Shown: positions 11,326 to 23,290 of the stretch, in pieces
How positions within the stretch are numbered: position 1 is the first letter of the stretch
How the letters are laid out: the number at the start of each line of letters is the position of its first letter
Assembly: GCA_963556255.1 (NCBI GenBank)
Contig: OY744605.1
Coordinates: 36,591,896-36,655,895 of the forward strand
From: Allolobophora icterica
Taxonomy: Eukaryota; Annelida; Clitellata; Crassiclitellata; Lumbricidae
Length of the DNA stretch: 64,000 bases
Direction of reading: 5' to 3'
Notes under the pieces: generated by a model
The model's database searches: none
What the model was told of the DNA's origin: nothing
What the model saw: the letters and a program-made list of their open reading frames with translations, nothing else
Program-made: the position numbers and the translations under genes

Positions 11326-11640
11326 CTCATCATCCCACAGGCTTTCCACTCCAAACTGAAAACTCACCTCTCCAAGATTTCCTATCCTAATCCATCGGAT
11401 TCTCTGCCTTCCAAGCTATCTCGTTCAGTCATTCTCAACGAAACCCTCCGTAACAGCTGCTTTTCCTCTCTCTGGTCTCTCTGGCAACCGGACTCGGACC
11501 ACCAAACTGACATCGATTTCTGGACAACCCCTAGGATACGTCGCAGCGCTCGTGAATAAGCTGGTGCTTTGCGCTCAGCTTTATAGTGGCGCTTTAGAAA
11601 ATTGGAGATTACGATTACGATTAATATTTAATACTACATC
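11326..11640 (+). mobile_element. L2-like LINE 3' fragment
   Basis: It carries the end of an ORF2 (AFHSKLKTHLSKISYP in one frame), a 3' UTR containing GCGCTCGTGAATAAGCTGGTGC, and an (ATTACG)n tail. Related 3' ends occur at 49230-49386 and 54500-54735. Confidence 0.65.
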
Positions 11641-11891
11641 AAAAGCATCATAATAATAGAGAATTTAAAACTCTGTTATCTAAAATGGGTAGCAGAATTG
11701 GAAGCCTAGGCCTACGATGAACAACATTATAATATTAGGGCCTATATACATCAAGGACTTTTTATACAAATATAGATTCCTTTGGGCCTACATATATACT
11801 CTCTATAAGTCTATATAATAATAACAACCTCTCTTAACTTGCAATAATATTGTATTAATGAATGAGCCCTACGAAGTGTAGGATCTTTGTG

Positions 11892-11899
11892 TGACGTCA
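11892..11899. promoter_or_regulatory. CRE-like palindrome upstream of the F-box gene
   Basis: TGACGTCA is the consensus cAMP response element. It lies about 245 bp before the proposed start codon. A CCGGACGCCATTA block resembling YY1/initiator sites follows 12 bp later, so 11890-11925 is a plausible core promoter. No reporter or TSS data are available here. Confidence 0.4.
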
Positions 11900-12142
11900 A
11901 AATATAATTTCCGGACGCCATTATCTGTTTCTTCTTTAAATTTAATATCATTTTAAATGAATAATTTGCTCTTTAAGTAGTGTATAACTTTTTTCGTAAG
12001 TGGTTTGCTTTTACAATAGACTTGCGTTTTCGAGTTGTTCAGCATTTACCTACAACCGTTTGGTATTTCTTGCAATAATTGAGTTCATTGTGTCAAGAGG
12101 CGATCTTTGTTCTGCTACTTTATTTTGTAGCCTACTAGGCCT

Positions 12143-12206
12143 ATGTCGAAGAAACGAACATCAGCGGAATCTAATACTGATGAGCAAACGAACGAAAGCT
12201 CAGAAT
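12143..12206 (+). CDS. F-box gene exon 1
   Basis: Start MSKKRTSAESNTDEQ. The donor is AAT|GTAAGT, and the exon ends one base into a codon. Confidence 0.6.
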
Positions 12207-15200
12207 GTAAGTTAAAATAAGAACGCTTTTGACAATGCGCTTTATAATTGTATGCAGTTTCAGTGACTAAATTAGTTTTTTATGATGAACACTTGAGAAT
12301 GCCGGTCAGGACTTCTTATCCCATCCTTCACACAGTTTTGATTTGTTTACGCATATTCAGCAGTTTAGGCTCCACACAAGCACACGCGACGACCCGCTGT
12401 TTGCATGGCACTAGGCCCTATGTAAATATAAAAATTGCGATGCTGCTAGTTCTTATGACTGTTCAAATATCAAATCTATTTTTCTCAAATTTAAGATCTA
12501 CATGAAGTTTATTCTCTTAGTTCCGCGCAGTATAAATGTATTTTAAGTTTCACTTTCAAAATGGTCATACTATTGCATCGTTTTTACTGACACCGTGCAA
12601 TATTTAATTATTTTATGAATTGTTGTTATATATTTCGGGTGTTTGTCTCGCATTAACAACGATCACTTACTTTGTTATTCTGCTTCTAGCACTATTCCAA
12701 GAAGAAGAAAATGCTAAACGTGCAAGACTCGACTCACCGCAGACTGATACAACGGTAAGGTATATTATGACATTAAATTGTCATTCCAAATTCTTCGTAG
12801 GATCTAAACTTTCTGAATTGCTTGAACAATGAGAACTGATTGTTGCCATGCTTTTTCTCTAGCAAAATAGCCTTACTATATATAGGGGCCTAACTCAACA
12901 GTATTTAGATTTGAAATCAAGGCAGCAAGTTGTGTCTAAATGCGTCACATCATTCGCCGGTTTCAACACAATAGGCCTTTAGTGTTGCAGACCATCGAGA
13001 CGTATAACGATCCTTTTACAAGAGTGCCCTCGCTGTTTTCCTTTTAACCGTCGTACATCCGGGTCAGTATACGTTGTGTTGGTCATGCCAGTCTCGGATC
13101 GGGGCTTCCAACATGTTGAGCGGAAGCTATAGCGACTTAGTCGCTTATTAATACAATCTCAAATGCTATCAAAGTAAAAACCGCCAAAGATAGGTTCTAT
13201 CTCTCCTCCCTTTTAAACTTGTGAATAAGCCAACCGTAATGATAATGATATTCGTCTATTAAATTCAAACTGGCAAGTACGCAGAGGGATTACATGACAT
13301 AGTAGTAACAGGTGATAATAAGTTAACAGGAGTCGAATTTAACTGTTTGGCAGCCTGCAAGGCGCCCATCTGTCCTACTGCTAAGTGCTAACGTATGCTG
13401 AGCCCGGTGTTCTAACCAGAATCAGCTGTGAAGTAAGAAGTAAGTTCTGAGCTGCGTTCAGTTCGTCTACGTGTTTTAAATCAAGCTTCACCTCTTAATA
13501 TAAGTTGCCATTAAAAGTGTGCTCTATATGTATTGCTGTAGCTACAAGATCTACCGATGGAGCTACTTGAGTGTATCCTCTTTAAAGCCGTATATATGGA
13601 AGTGAAGGGTTTGAAGCTGGCCAAAAGTGTGTGGAAAGAAAAAGCTGATCTGGTGATAGGGCGACTGAGTTGTGTCTGTTCGCAATGGAGCAGCATCCTT
13701 GCGACCAACTTCTTCCGAACTGAACTCCACAGAACTCTAGACGACACTGGTTAGTTCATGAAATAAAGAAACTTTATTCCTCTTATTAATAAGCTTTATT
13801 CTTGCTTACAATATTAGAAGACCTTAAATTGGAAGTAAGGTCAATGCGTCAGGACTCTTAATTAAGGTAAAACTGAGGTAGCCATGAATAAAAGGTTTAA
13901 TGCACTTGGCTTTAAGTAGGGCTTGAGAACATTTTTTAGATTTTATTTACTCTTTGGCCAGCCCACTGCCTCGTTGACTACTCTTCCAACGGACGGTGTA
14001 CGGTCAGCGTGCTTTCTGTGGCTGAATTGGCTGGATATGCAGAAATCTTAAACCAAATGTCTGATATGGCGGGAATCTGAAATCCCCTCTTGATTGACAA
14101 TCCAGCAGGGTAATATTAAAACTATGGCAACAAGACACATAAAATCTAGACAAGTTAGAGCTCATATTCACGCACGCCTACAGATCTGCGCATTCTGTGT
14201 GCAAAAGCTAACTTTCCAGGGCGTCGTCCTATACAGAGTATCTAAGATTCAAGGCCATTTTAAGTTTCAAGTTAATTGCGCGCATGCTCCTTGACGTTCG
14301 AAGTAGCACGTATAGCAGAGTCAATTTCCTGACTAGTCTTTACACGTGTAAATGCATCAATGACTGTATTTTGATAATTATATATCACGTTTTGAAAATA
14401 CTTGTTTTAATACGAGTCATTTATTTTGTTCAATAAATAAAGAAGAATACTATTTTCAGCTCAGCAGACGATTCGTTTGGAAATGTTGCATCAGTCTCCG
14501 ATCCAGCCAAATATCTATCATAAATTCTATGACATGACTACGTTGAAGGATGAATTATTTATGCTGTGCAGACCACATGAGCAAGGCCGTGTTATCAAGG
14601 TTTACAACCTCAACAATATGGTGGAGGTGAAGGATGTCATCCCGTTTCCACGAACAGATCCGAGTTGCGTGGCGGCTTGCAACGTGTCAAACTGCGTATA
14701 TGTAGGCCTACAAAGCAATAACCACCCTTCAGTCTCACGCATTACGAAAGATGAAGAACACAGGTTTAACATGTCACCATGGATTAAAAATCATAGGCCG
14801 CCATTCGCTCATATATCCGTCTCCGCCAATGGTAGCCTAATCATTTCAGAGAAGGTGGTAAACAATCCTGATATAGTAGGCCTACTAAGCATATATAATG
14901 CGAATGGTTCCTTGCAACATGAAATAGTGTTGTCCCCAGATATTGATCAGTGCATATATTATGTTATCGACGTAATTCCAAAATCAAATGGAAACTTGGT
15001 ATTGGTCTCTTCTGACGACGAAGAATTTAATACAAAATTACAAGAGATCAATATGAATGGGAACGTTGTACGCCAATATCTATCATCACTCAGTCGATTT
15101 AGCCGTGCGCATTTTACAGGCATTTATGATAGAATTGTGATAATTGGTTCGAATAAAGGAATTGAGCTTTTAGATTCTGAATTTAATCTCCTGGATGTCT

Positions 15201-15349
15201 CCCTTCCGCAGCAGAATGAAGACCAATTTCATTATCTCGATTATTTGCACTGCGCCAGCGAGAGGAATGAGTTTTTGTGTATTTTTGATGATGATGATGA
15301 TGACTCTGACGACGATCTTTTAACTACTTTCCGTTTCACAGAAGAATAA
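12143..15349 (+). CDS. F-box / beta-propeller-like protein, four exons (408 aa)
   Basis: The proposed CDS joins 12143-12206, 12690-12754, 13542-13749 and 14460-15349. All junctions are GT..AG and the phases agree (1, 0, 1). Residues 1-43 are charged and probably disordered. About 44-112 form an F-box: LQDLPMELLECIL, then after an insertion RLSCVCSQWSSIL. The remaining ~290 residues have repeated strand-turn patterns (ISVSANGSLIISEK, VIPKSNGNLVLVSS, GSNKGIELLDSEFNLL) like NHL or WD-type propellers, and end in a DDDDDDSDDD tract. F-box proteins bind Skp1 and recruit substrates to SCF ubiquitin ligases; a C-terminal propeller would be the substrate-binding part. The substrate is unknown. AATAAA overlaps the stop codon. 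Confidence 0.78.
12690..12754 (+). CDS. F-box gene exon 2
   Basis: Acceptor TTCTGCTTCTAG, donor ACG|GTAAGG. It reads SLFQEEENAKRARLDSPQ and restores phase 0. Confidence 0.6.
13542..13749 (+). CDS. F-box gene exon 3 (F-box domain)
   Basis: Acceptor TATTGCTGTAG, donor CTG|GTTAGT. It holds the whole F-box, with a basic insertion of about 25 residues between its two conserved halves. Confidence 0.75.
14460..15349 (+). CDS. F-box gene exon 4 (propeller)
   Basis: Acceptor CTATTTTCAG. The split codon G|CT gives Ala, followed by QQTIRLEMLHQ. The exon holds the entire C-terminal repeat domain and the stop. Confidence 0.8.
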
Positions 15350-17700
15350 ACCACTCGAATGGATTTTATAACGATGAGGACAATTTGTATTATATAATTT
15401 CGATATTTCTGGGAATCGTCATGCCATGACTACTGATCTGCAGTTTTATATAATTGAACTGTGTTAAAGAGACATATGAGATTTACATTGGGAATTCGTT
15501 TACGTAGGCCTAATTGGCGTAACTTTAAAAATTGTTCTTCTTTGATTCGTGCGTTTTATTTTAAGAAATTATGATCTTACCTCTATTAAAAATGCAATGG
15601 TGAGCTACGTTCGAAATCGTGGACAATTGTGTTTCAGTTCAATATTAATTCATAAAAAGCGTAATTAAGTTTTTTAGTTATTCACACAAGGTCGATGGGG
15701 ATTTGTATCGCGGAGACCTCTGCCATACTTCTCCAGCTCATTATGGCTTCGTCTCCAGAAAGTGCTAATCACGCCGAGCAAGCAAGCTGGCAAATGGAAA
15801 CTGAAAGCCAGTCTGCGTTGTGCTGTGACCCACCAAGTAACTCGTGGTACCGTTAGCTGCTGTCGTTCATCTGCCTGCTCTGTTGTGGTCAACGGGTACC
15901 CCACATGCTCTGAATGACTGGTTTATACCGGTCAAGAACTAGCCTAACTGAAATTGAGTAAGCGTTGTTTTCTCCAAACTGTCCGGTTTTGCGTAAACGA
16001 TACAATATGATCTCTACGAAACAATTCACGATGTGCTTTCGTTAGGAAGCGAGCGCATCAAGGTTAAAAGCTCTCATGTCAACGCCGAGATCACGCACAG
16101 AGCAAATTCCTCAATATTCGGTTACAGTTAGGCCTACAGATTGGTAGATAAATTAAGTAGGCCTAACAGTGATCAACAGTGATTATTAGTGAAATGAAAT
16201 TTTTTGACTCTTTTAAAGTATAATTAATTAAATACATTTTGTTCACTCTATTGAATTTTTTCTTAAACTGTCACTCTCTATATCACTCTTTTAAACGGAC
16301 AGAACCGATTTGAAAGAGGTATTTGGGCCTGACAACGTATGCATAGTTAAGTAGGGCCTAACTGTAACGATTTCAAGTAACTGTAACAAGTGCATCAGAA
16401 CGCACTGTAGGCTACGCAACGAACTTGTTCTCATTGTTGCTGCTGACCTTGTTTGTGTACGTCGCTTTAGACCGCTGAACCATTAGTAAATTACATTTTT
16501 ATGCCTACAAGTCAATCGAGTCAATATACATTTCGTTTTTGTACAGCAGCTAAACCAACTTTTACTAATGGCCATTAGATATTAATGACAATATCCATTA
16601 GCCTAATTCATGGTTCAAATTGCTAATTAAGCTAATGTTATCAAGCAGCGTTTCAGACGATCGATGGTGGCCAGTTACATTAACTGTAGGCCTACAGTTT
16701 CTATTTGTCAATCTGCGTTTGCATTGGATTTATCCACATAAAGCATGCATTAAGGGTATGGGCTCCACGTGTGTTACTAACGCTACACGTTCTGGATCTC
16801 AAATGGAATTGACAGTTTATACAAATATTTGTCGTACATATGAGCTTATAGGTATACGTTGCAGACGTGCAGTGCGTTGTTCCGCTAAGATAATTACATA
16901 TTTTATTAACGAATAAGTATATCGCAATTTCCTATTCATATTTCACCATAAGCCTACATCAGCCACATTAATTTTACATTATTGATGCATGTGCTTACAC
17001 GAAAAATAAAGGCTACTGTGTTCATGTATGTGCAGATAAGCCTAGCTATAGGTTTATATCAAACCTTTTTAACTACACGAATAGGGCCTATAATTTGAAT
17101 ATATGAGCAAAACAAATAGGTTCACGCCATAAAAGCTAACCAAATCTAAGGAACGACGTTTAGTTTCGAAGCGTTACTTTAAATGGAAAATGACTGCATG
17201 TCTCAACGATAGATATGAAGCATCACATCTGAACAGCGATCTTCTAAACTAAACAGCGAATTCGCTAATTTACGATAGATAGGCCTACGCCCAGAAAAAA
17301 AACAGTTATACAATATTAGGGCCGAATTATATTTCCAATAAGGCATATAGGCCTTGATGTACGACGGTTCGACTTAAGCCAACGAGGGCTATACTGACGC
17401 ATGACAAATCTAGAAAATAAACGTGAGCTAGACTTAGTCTAGACCAACTATGCAAGCCAACGAAAACTAGAACCCTAGTTAAAGTGTCTAGGGCCTACTC
17501 AACATTAATTTAGATCAACGGTTCATAGCTTACTTGTCCGTCTAGGACCTATTGACTACTGTGCCGAATACATGTAGTGTTAGACTAGTGTTTTACTGAG
17601 CGATTTTGACTCGAAAAAATTATAAGCATATCTGCTGTGTAATGTCGGTTGCTTAAAATTATAGCATTAGGATTCGTTAATAAATGAATAATAGGCCTTA
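15350..17700. other. Intergenic, no gene recognised
   Basis: AT-rich sequence with very frequent TAGGCCTA words and short chance ORFs without family motifs. Confidence 0.5.
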
Positions 17701-17773
17701 ATTATCGACATAAACTAATTATAAATCCGTCGAGCAAATCAAAGTCCTGGAAAGGTTCGACTGCAGTCAAATA

Positions 17774-20038
17774 ATGCTAAAATTGAAAGAAAAGGAAATA
17801 AACCACAGACTATGTTCTGAGGCAATAGCTGAAGCAAGCCGGTATTTTCAACTAAGTCCTTCATCAGAAGAGAACTTAAGTCGCCAACAGTCTGTCTCGG
17901 GATTCAACGAATTGCTGTTCTACAGACTCGTACAAGGAGGTAACGTTGCAGCAATAATGGCAATATTTGACCGAATACAGAACGACAATCCAATTCTTTA
18001 TCGCTGTCTTCTCGAGGGACGAAAACCGGAACACGAATTGACAGGATGTGAAGTTCAGCAGTCGATGTCTGTTTGGAAAATAATCAACACGCTGATCTGT
18101 CTGTTTTTAATTCTGCCGTTGTTTGTATTCGCAACACCATTTATCTACGTGATACTTTATATTGGTAATTTAATGAGTGTTGAATGTTATAAAGACGAAA
18201 ATAAAAAACTTCCGCTGTTTTTCGCCACTCTTAGTAACAGCGTTTCAATGGTCGAAATGTTTAAAGATCGTTATCCAAATATCCTGAAAGCGACAGACGA
18301 ATTCTCGAACAATATTTTTCATCTTATCGCTATTTTCTCTCAGAAGGACAACCAGGTCGCCCTTAGGTGTTTTCGATTGCTATTACAGATCTTTAAAATA
18401 TCAGAAGTCAAGGATGTTTTGCTGAACATGAGAAACGACTCTGGTTTGAACGGTTTGGAATATGCTGTTAAAGTCGGCTCACCTCTATATTTCACTGAAA
18501 TTTTTGAGACGGAGGGAATTTTGAAAACAACGGTACTTGCCATTAGTAAAGGCAACATCTACGATGTCAGAAAATTGAAAGATAACGTCGAATCTGAACC
18601 AGTCATTTACCAACCAGACTCATCTGAAGCTTATTCTATCGCACATTATGATGTATCGAGATACGAGAAAGGCGACGTGTTTGTCGATCAGAGTTTTCTT
18701 CTGACGTTGCTTTGTGGTCGCGAGTTAATGGACATGACAGAGAAAGAAGTTCACAGCATCGACAACAATCTGCTATTGAAGCAATGGATGAATACGAAGA
18801 TCAAGATGAACGTTTTACCAGTTTCATTTCTAAGCGGTTTTAATCTTCTAATATGGACCATTCTAATCTATTATACAATGCGTGCAGACGGGGAAGGCTA
18901 TCCTGATCGGTTAAAAGCGACATACTGGGAAGCCTTTCTGAAAACCAACGAAACAATACAGTTTGCAGAATATGAGGCAGAATGCAATCTATCAAAGATA
19001 ACGTCCAACTACAGTGCAAGGCTAACGAGAAAATTCGCGTCCTTGTGCCAATTGAAAGAAGCCTGCGGATACGATGTCATTTTGTCATCGACCAATCAGA
19101 GAATGGCTGCTGACTGGCGGATTCTAGATTGTCTAACGATCATCTGTATCGCCAGCTGTTTGTTTTCTGTTTGCTTTGACGTTTACTTGAAAGTCATCTT
19201 TCTTGCAATTCAATATCTTCACAGCGTCTGGCGTATTCGACAACGATTGCTGCCCTTTCTTCGTCGAATCTTCACGAGGCGCATGCAAGTATCCTATGTC
19301 TCGACACAGCTCAACGTTACATCCAGCCTGTGCCTGTGTTCTGCATATTTTATGTACTTCATCACTAGAGATCTCTACCCAGTGGACAAGGAATCTGCCG
19401 ACAGTATGTCTTCGTACATGTTACTGCTGGACTGGAGTGTATTGGCTGGAGTAGGTTTTCGTGCCTTCAGTCTACTTTACATAGCACGAATATACAATGT
19501 CGGAAGTTACTTTATTATTAGTATGTGGAAACTAAAGCGAACACTTTTTCAGTTCCTCGTTATGTACAATTTCATTGGATTCATGTTCGCTGTGTTGTTC
19601 TCTTATGTGGCGTTTGATCCGGAATGTCCAGCTAAAAAGATTCCGCCTTTCGATGACATTTTGGGAAGTCTTCAGGCCATTTTTCGGATGATGTTAGGTG
19701 ACAATATTTTGCCAAGCGAAATGAGTGTTAGTCTCAGCGTTACTTACACCGTGTACGTTATTGTGGCCACTGTCGTGATGTTGAGTCTATTCACTGGGAT
19801 CTCTGGGTCAGTAGCTGACCGGGTTTTGTCTCCTAAACTGAAGGGACCTCTTCTTCTCAAGGAAAAACTGGAAGAGAGTATCAATGCCGAGACTGCGCTC
19901 CTGCTGTTGATGCTACCGTTTCGGAAGACCGTCCAGAATTGGCTTTTGATGCGTGAAAAACGTGGAACGAAACTCATAAAACGAGACAACGATAATGAAT
20001 TTAGAGTTATTCTAGAAATTGAGTGTCTTCGAAATTGA
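17774..20038 (+). CDS. TRP-like cation channel, copy 1 (754 aa, intronless)
   Basis: A single uninterrupted ORF. Residues from about 15 align with residues ~45 onward of the other two copies. Segments in order: cytosolic N-terminus with ankyrin-like helices (NNIFHLIAIF; GLNGLEYAVK), a long hydrophobic stretch at about 105-140, then S1 to S6. The pore is FRMMLGDNILPSE and S6 runs VVMLSLFTGISGSVADRV, resembling TRPA-type FxMMLGD pores and S6. The S1-S2 loop is longer than in copies 2 and 3 and has extra N-glycosylation sites (NLS, NYS). The upstream DNA still resembles the start region of the other copies but lacks their ATG and contains an in-frame TAA, so this Met is an internal replacement start. 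AATAAA lies at 20101. Ligand and ion selectivity are unknown. Confidence 0.78.
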   Translation: MLKLKEKEINHRLCSEAIAEASRYFQLSPSSEENLSRQQSVSGFNELLFYRLVQGGNVAAIMAIFDRIQNDNPILYRCLLEGRKPEHELTGCEVQQSMSVWKIINTLICLFLILPLFVFATPFIYVILYIGNLMSVECYKDENKKLPLFFATLSNSVSMVEMFKDRYPNILKATDEFSNNIFHLIAIFSQKDNQVALRCFRLLLQIFKISEVKDVLLNMRNDSGLNGLEYAVKVGSPLYFTEIFETEGILKTTVLAISKGNIYDVRKLKDNVESEPVIYQPDSSEAYSIAHYDVSRYEKGDVFVDQSFLLTLLCGRELMDMTEKEVHSIDNNLLLKQWMNTKIKMNVLPVSFLSGFNLLIWTILIYYTMRADGEGYPDRLKATYWEAFLKTNETIQFAEYEAECNLSKITSNYSARLTRKFASLCQLKEACGYDVILSSTNQRMAADWRILDCLTIICIASCLFSVCFDVYLKVIFLAIQYLHSVWRIRQRLLPFLRRIFTRRMQVSYVSTQLNVTSSLCLCSAYFMYFITRDLYPVDKESADSMSSYMLLLDWSVLAGVGFRAFSLLYIARIYNVGSYFIISMWKLKRTLFQFLVMYNFIGFMFAVLFSYVAFDPECPAKKIPPFDDILGSLQAIFRMMLGDNILPSEMSVSLSVTYTVYVIVATVVMLSLFTGISGSVADRVLSPKLKGPLLLKEKLEESINAETALLLLMLPFRKTVQNWLLMREKRGTKLIKRDNDNEFRVILEIECLRN

Positions 20039-20100
20039 AATTGCAAAGACTAACTAAAGTTTAATCTCAAATATGTAAACATTGAGTTTTTTTCTGCCTT

Positions 20101-20106
20101 AATAAA
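20101..20106 (+). terminator. Polyadenylation signal of TRP-like copy 1
   Basis: Canonical AATAAA 63 bases after the stop codon. The equivalent site in the relic at 28610-28830 has become AAAAAA. Confidence 0.5.
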
Positions 20107-20539
20107 TTGTATGGCTCTACATGCTACTTATTTTCAGTGAAATTCTTTAATGTTAGAAAAAAATTAACGAAAGGTCAACAGATTTTAACACTACAGCAAG
20201 CTAGAGCAGTAGCTAATGTTAATGTATTGAGTGATTAGGCCCTATTCACTCAAGGTCCAGATAATCTTTAAGGAAATATTTCTAATAGCACATGCGTTAT
20301 TTTCCTACACATATAAAATTCAGTTTTAATTTCAATTTCACAAGCCTACCTTTGCTATATAGACAAAAGAGGTGACTTAGTCATGCCATCAGGGATTTAA
20401 TATATACAATAATTTAAGCTTCTAAGCTGTTAGGCACTGACAGCATTATCCTCAGAATATCGAGATTTGGTCATGTCCTAGAAATCATATACCCAAATTG
20501 CAAGCTTGAACACCCAAAGGAAACAAGTGCGAATTACAC

Positions 20540-20710
20540 GAGTCACACAACTTATAAAAAATTCATTGGCCCGAGTTGTCACCAAGACACCCGATAATTA
20601 CCATATCACTCCTTCTTCTAATCACTCCACCGGCTGAAAATCCCTGAGCGCATTCACTTCAAAGTCCTATCGCAATTAGGACATATACCTAACCGGTTTA
20701 AACGAGAACA
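20540..20710 (+). mobile_element. L2-like LINE C-terminal relic
   Basis: Frames broken by indels read NSLARVVTKTP, YHITPSS and LKIPERIHFKVL, the conserved end of L2/Rex-type ORF2. The same motifs occur in the longer copy at 48720-48870. Confidence 0.6.
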
Positions 20711-23019
20711 ATAATAAGTTCGAAGGCCAAATAATAAAGAAATGCGAAATATAAATAGATGAACAAATTGTAAAGACAAATAAGCAAATCTCTAGGTAGT
20801 GAAAAATACGTGATAGTTTGCAACGTCATTTTCTATATTCAATATGAGTCATGCAGAGTATTATCAACCTTCAACTGACAACGACTCATTGTTAGTCTAT
20901 CACTCATAGGACTTTAACTGACTTGATTGCTGGTAAGAGGGGAACGATTTTACTTCCACGACTTGGATCGATTAAAATGAGCTTGTTACCAAGTTATTGC
21001 TATATTTCTTATTTTTATGTTTTAGTGTAGAATGGTTTAAAAGAGAATACCGGTAGCTTATTCACTAGGCAACGGCTTAGACATGTGACTCGTTGCCAAT
21101 CACACCGTGCTATGTTGAAGCGTCTCGTTCATTTGGGCAGCGAAGTTCATATTAACTGCATAACCTAATTGTAAGTAATAACTCTATTGCGCCGACACCT
21201 AGTGCACAAAGCATCAACCGATGACGTATTTGTCGTCCAGAAAAAGAACCGTGTATACTTAGACCTACATTATATTTAAAAATTGTCAATATGTTTGGAA
21301 GATCTCTAGTAGAGGAGTCACAAGTAGGTTCCTATTAACATTCATGTTCATTCATTGTTTATGCAGGAAATGTCTCCCTTGGCCCGGAGACACAACGTAT
21401 AAAGAGAAATGCCGAAGATTTCTAGCACAGTGTATTATAAGGCGAGTACAGAACAGTAGCAGCAGTTTCCTTGAACTACACGTAACTCATGAGAGGCAGC
21501 TAAGAGATGAAGTGTTATCGATTTATTTTCCTTAGCCTCGGCATATGAGGGCCAACCAACCATCTCTGTCGTCACAATATATTGTAACATAATTGAGGTC
21601 GACAGACGACAGGCTGATCTGTCTCCGACGGACTTCTAGTACCAAAATCCTGGATGAACTATAACTTCTAGAATTCGTCCGCGTGCATTAGGCTTCCGGG
21701 AAATAGCGAAAGACGAAGTCAACGACGTCGAACGCATCCAACTTAATCTATTGAAAGTCCGAAATACATATTCTTACCCTCTGTATCTCTTTTTACTTCT
21801 CCTGCTCCTTCGCCTCTCTGTCTACTTTTTTTACACAAACAGGGACTGCAGTTTGCTAGGGACTGAGGAAGGAGAGGGTGCTACTTACAAGGGAACGGAG
21901 GAGGGAGAGGGTGTTGATTAATAGGGACTGGTAGCTCGAGACCGGAGGGTGCTGGCTGTTAGGGACTGGAGGAGGGAAAGGGTGCTGGTTGCTAGGTACG
22001 AAGGTACCGGAGGAGGGAGAGGGTGCTGGTTGCTAGGGAGGAGGGAGAAAGTGATGGTTGCTAGAGACTGGTTGCTAGGGTCCGGAAGGGGAAGAGGGTG
22101 CTTGTCAGTACCGTCTCTAAACTCCTTTTAATATTATGGACTCACTGATTAATAGCCGTAGCTGAGCTGTCAGGCAGATTATTGCATATTTCTGAGTTGC
22201 TGTCTAAAACTAAAGATATTTCCACGATGTCTATCTCTGATATCTGCACTGTTCTGCGTCTCTTGCTGTATATTTCTTGGACAGTCACAATAGTCGCCTG
22301 GATGACTTGAAACTCCAACTTCTTTCAATATGGAACAAAGTTTAATCTTGGCATGACATCCAGGCTGGATAATATGCTATTCCACATCATCTCACACCTA
22401 CAGCATGCGGTGTTGCAGTTAAGTCAATCTTCTGCAGAAGTTTTTAAGTCGTCCTATAGTGCCGTCGTCGCACACAAATCACGAGGTCATAAAACTGCAC
22501 TGGTCAACCTTACTACTCGTCTACTCCACATTCAATACCAGCGAACCTATTTGCATTGTTAATTTTTTCTGTTGATTTTCATGGTATACAATTCCCTGCA
22601 AACGCCTAGCTTTTACTAATTGACGTAGGTTTTTCAGTGCCTGTAACTGATTGAATTGCTGCGTGTGAGTAGCCTCATGTTCGTGTAAAGTCGTCGTCCT
22701 TTTCCATTAGGCCTAGTGCCATTAGTTCATCAATGATGCGTTATCGCTTAAGTAGTAATTGATTTGACATAGTAAATAATAGTATAAGACTGGTATATTC
22801 TCTGTCTATAGGCTGACCCTATCGCCACCTATGAGAAAGTCTTGTTATTTTAAACGTGTATAGTCTTCCTTACGACGAATGTCCCTGTATCGTGGATAAA
22901 CTTCCGATCTCGTTTTAGAGTAATTGAGCTAAATTACGCGGAACAACAAAAATATAACTAATGAACGGTGTCAAAAGTCGCAGAATGATGGAGTAAACCG
23001 ATGGCAGTCACTTTTCCGT

Positions 23020-23290
23020 AGTCCATTTAGCTGATTATGTGATTGTGAACGGAAAGTAGTGCAGTTTCAGTGTAATGGTAATTTACGATAAGCATACAAA
23101 AAATGAAGATACAGTTTATGTGATGGAAGGTGACTAAGCCAGTAAGCCTACTGTAGCGGTTCGTAAATAATTTTAGAATTTTGGAGATGAAACCGGGAGT
23201 AGATATTGGGCGAAAGTTTGGTAAATCTTCCGAAGAAAGATTTGAATTTTTAAGAAGTGTGTAAACTATGGCATGCACAAAGGCGGCGGG
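23020..23290 (-). mobile_element. LINE reverse transcriptase relic in spacer A
   Basis: The minus strand reads LLKNSNLSSEDLPNFRPIS and then HYTETALLSVHN, the RT entry region of L2/CR1-type ORF2 (PLLKK..LD..NYRPIS; HSTETALL). A homologous stretch lies at 33230-33490, so insertion predates the spacer duplication. Confidence 0.65.
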
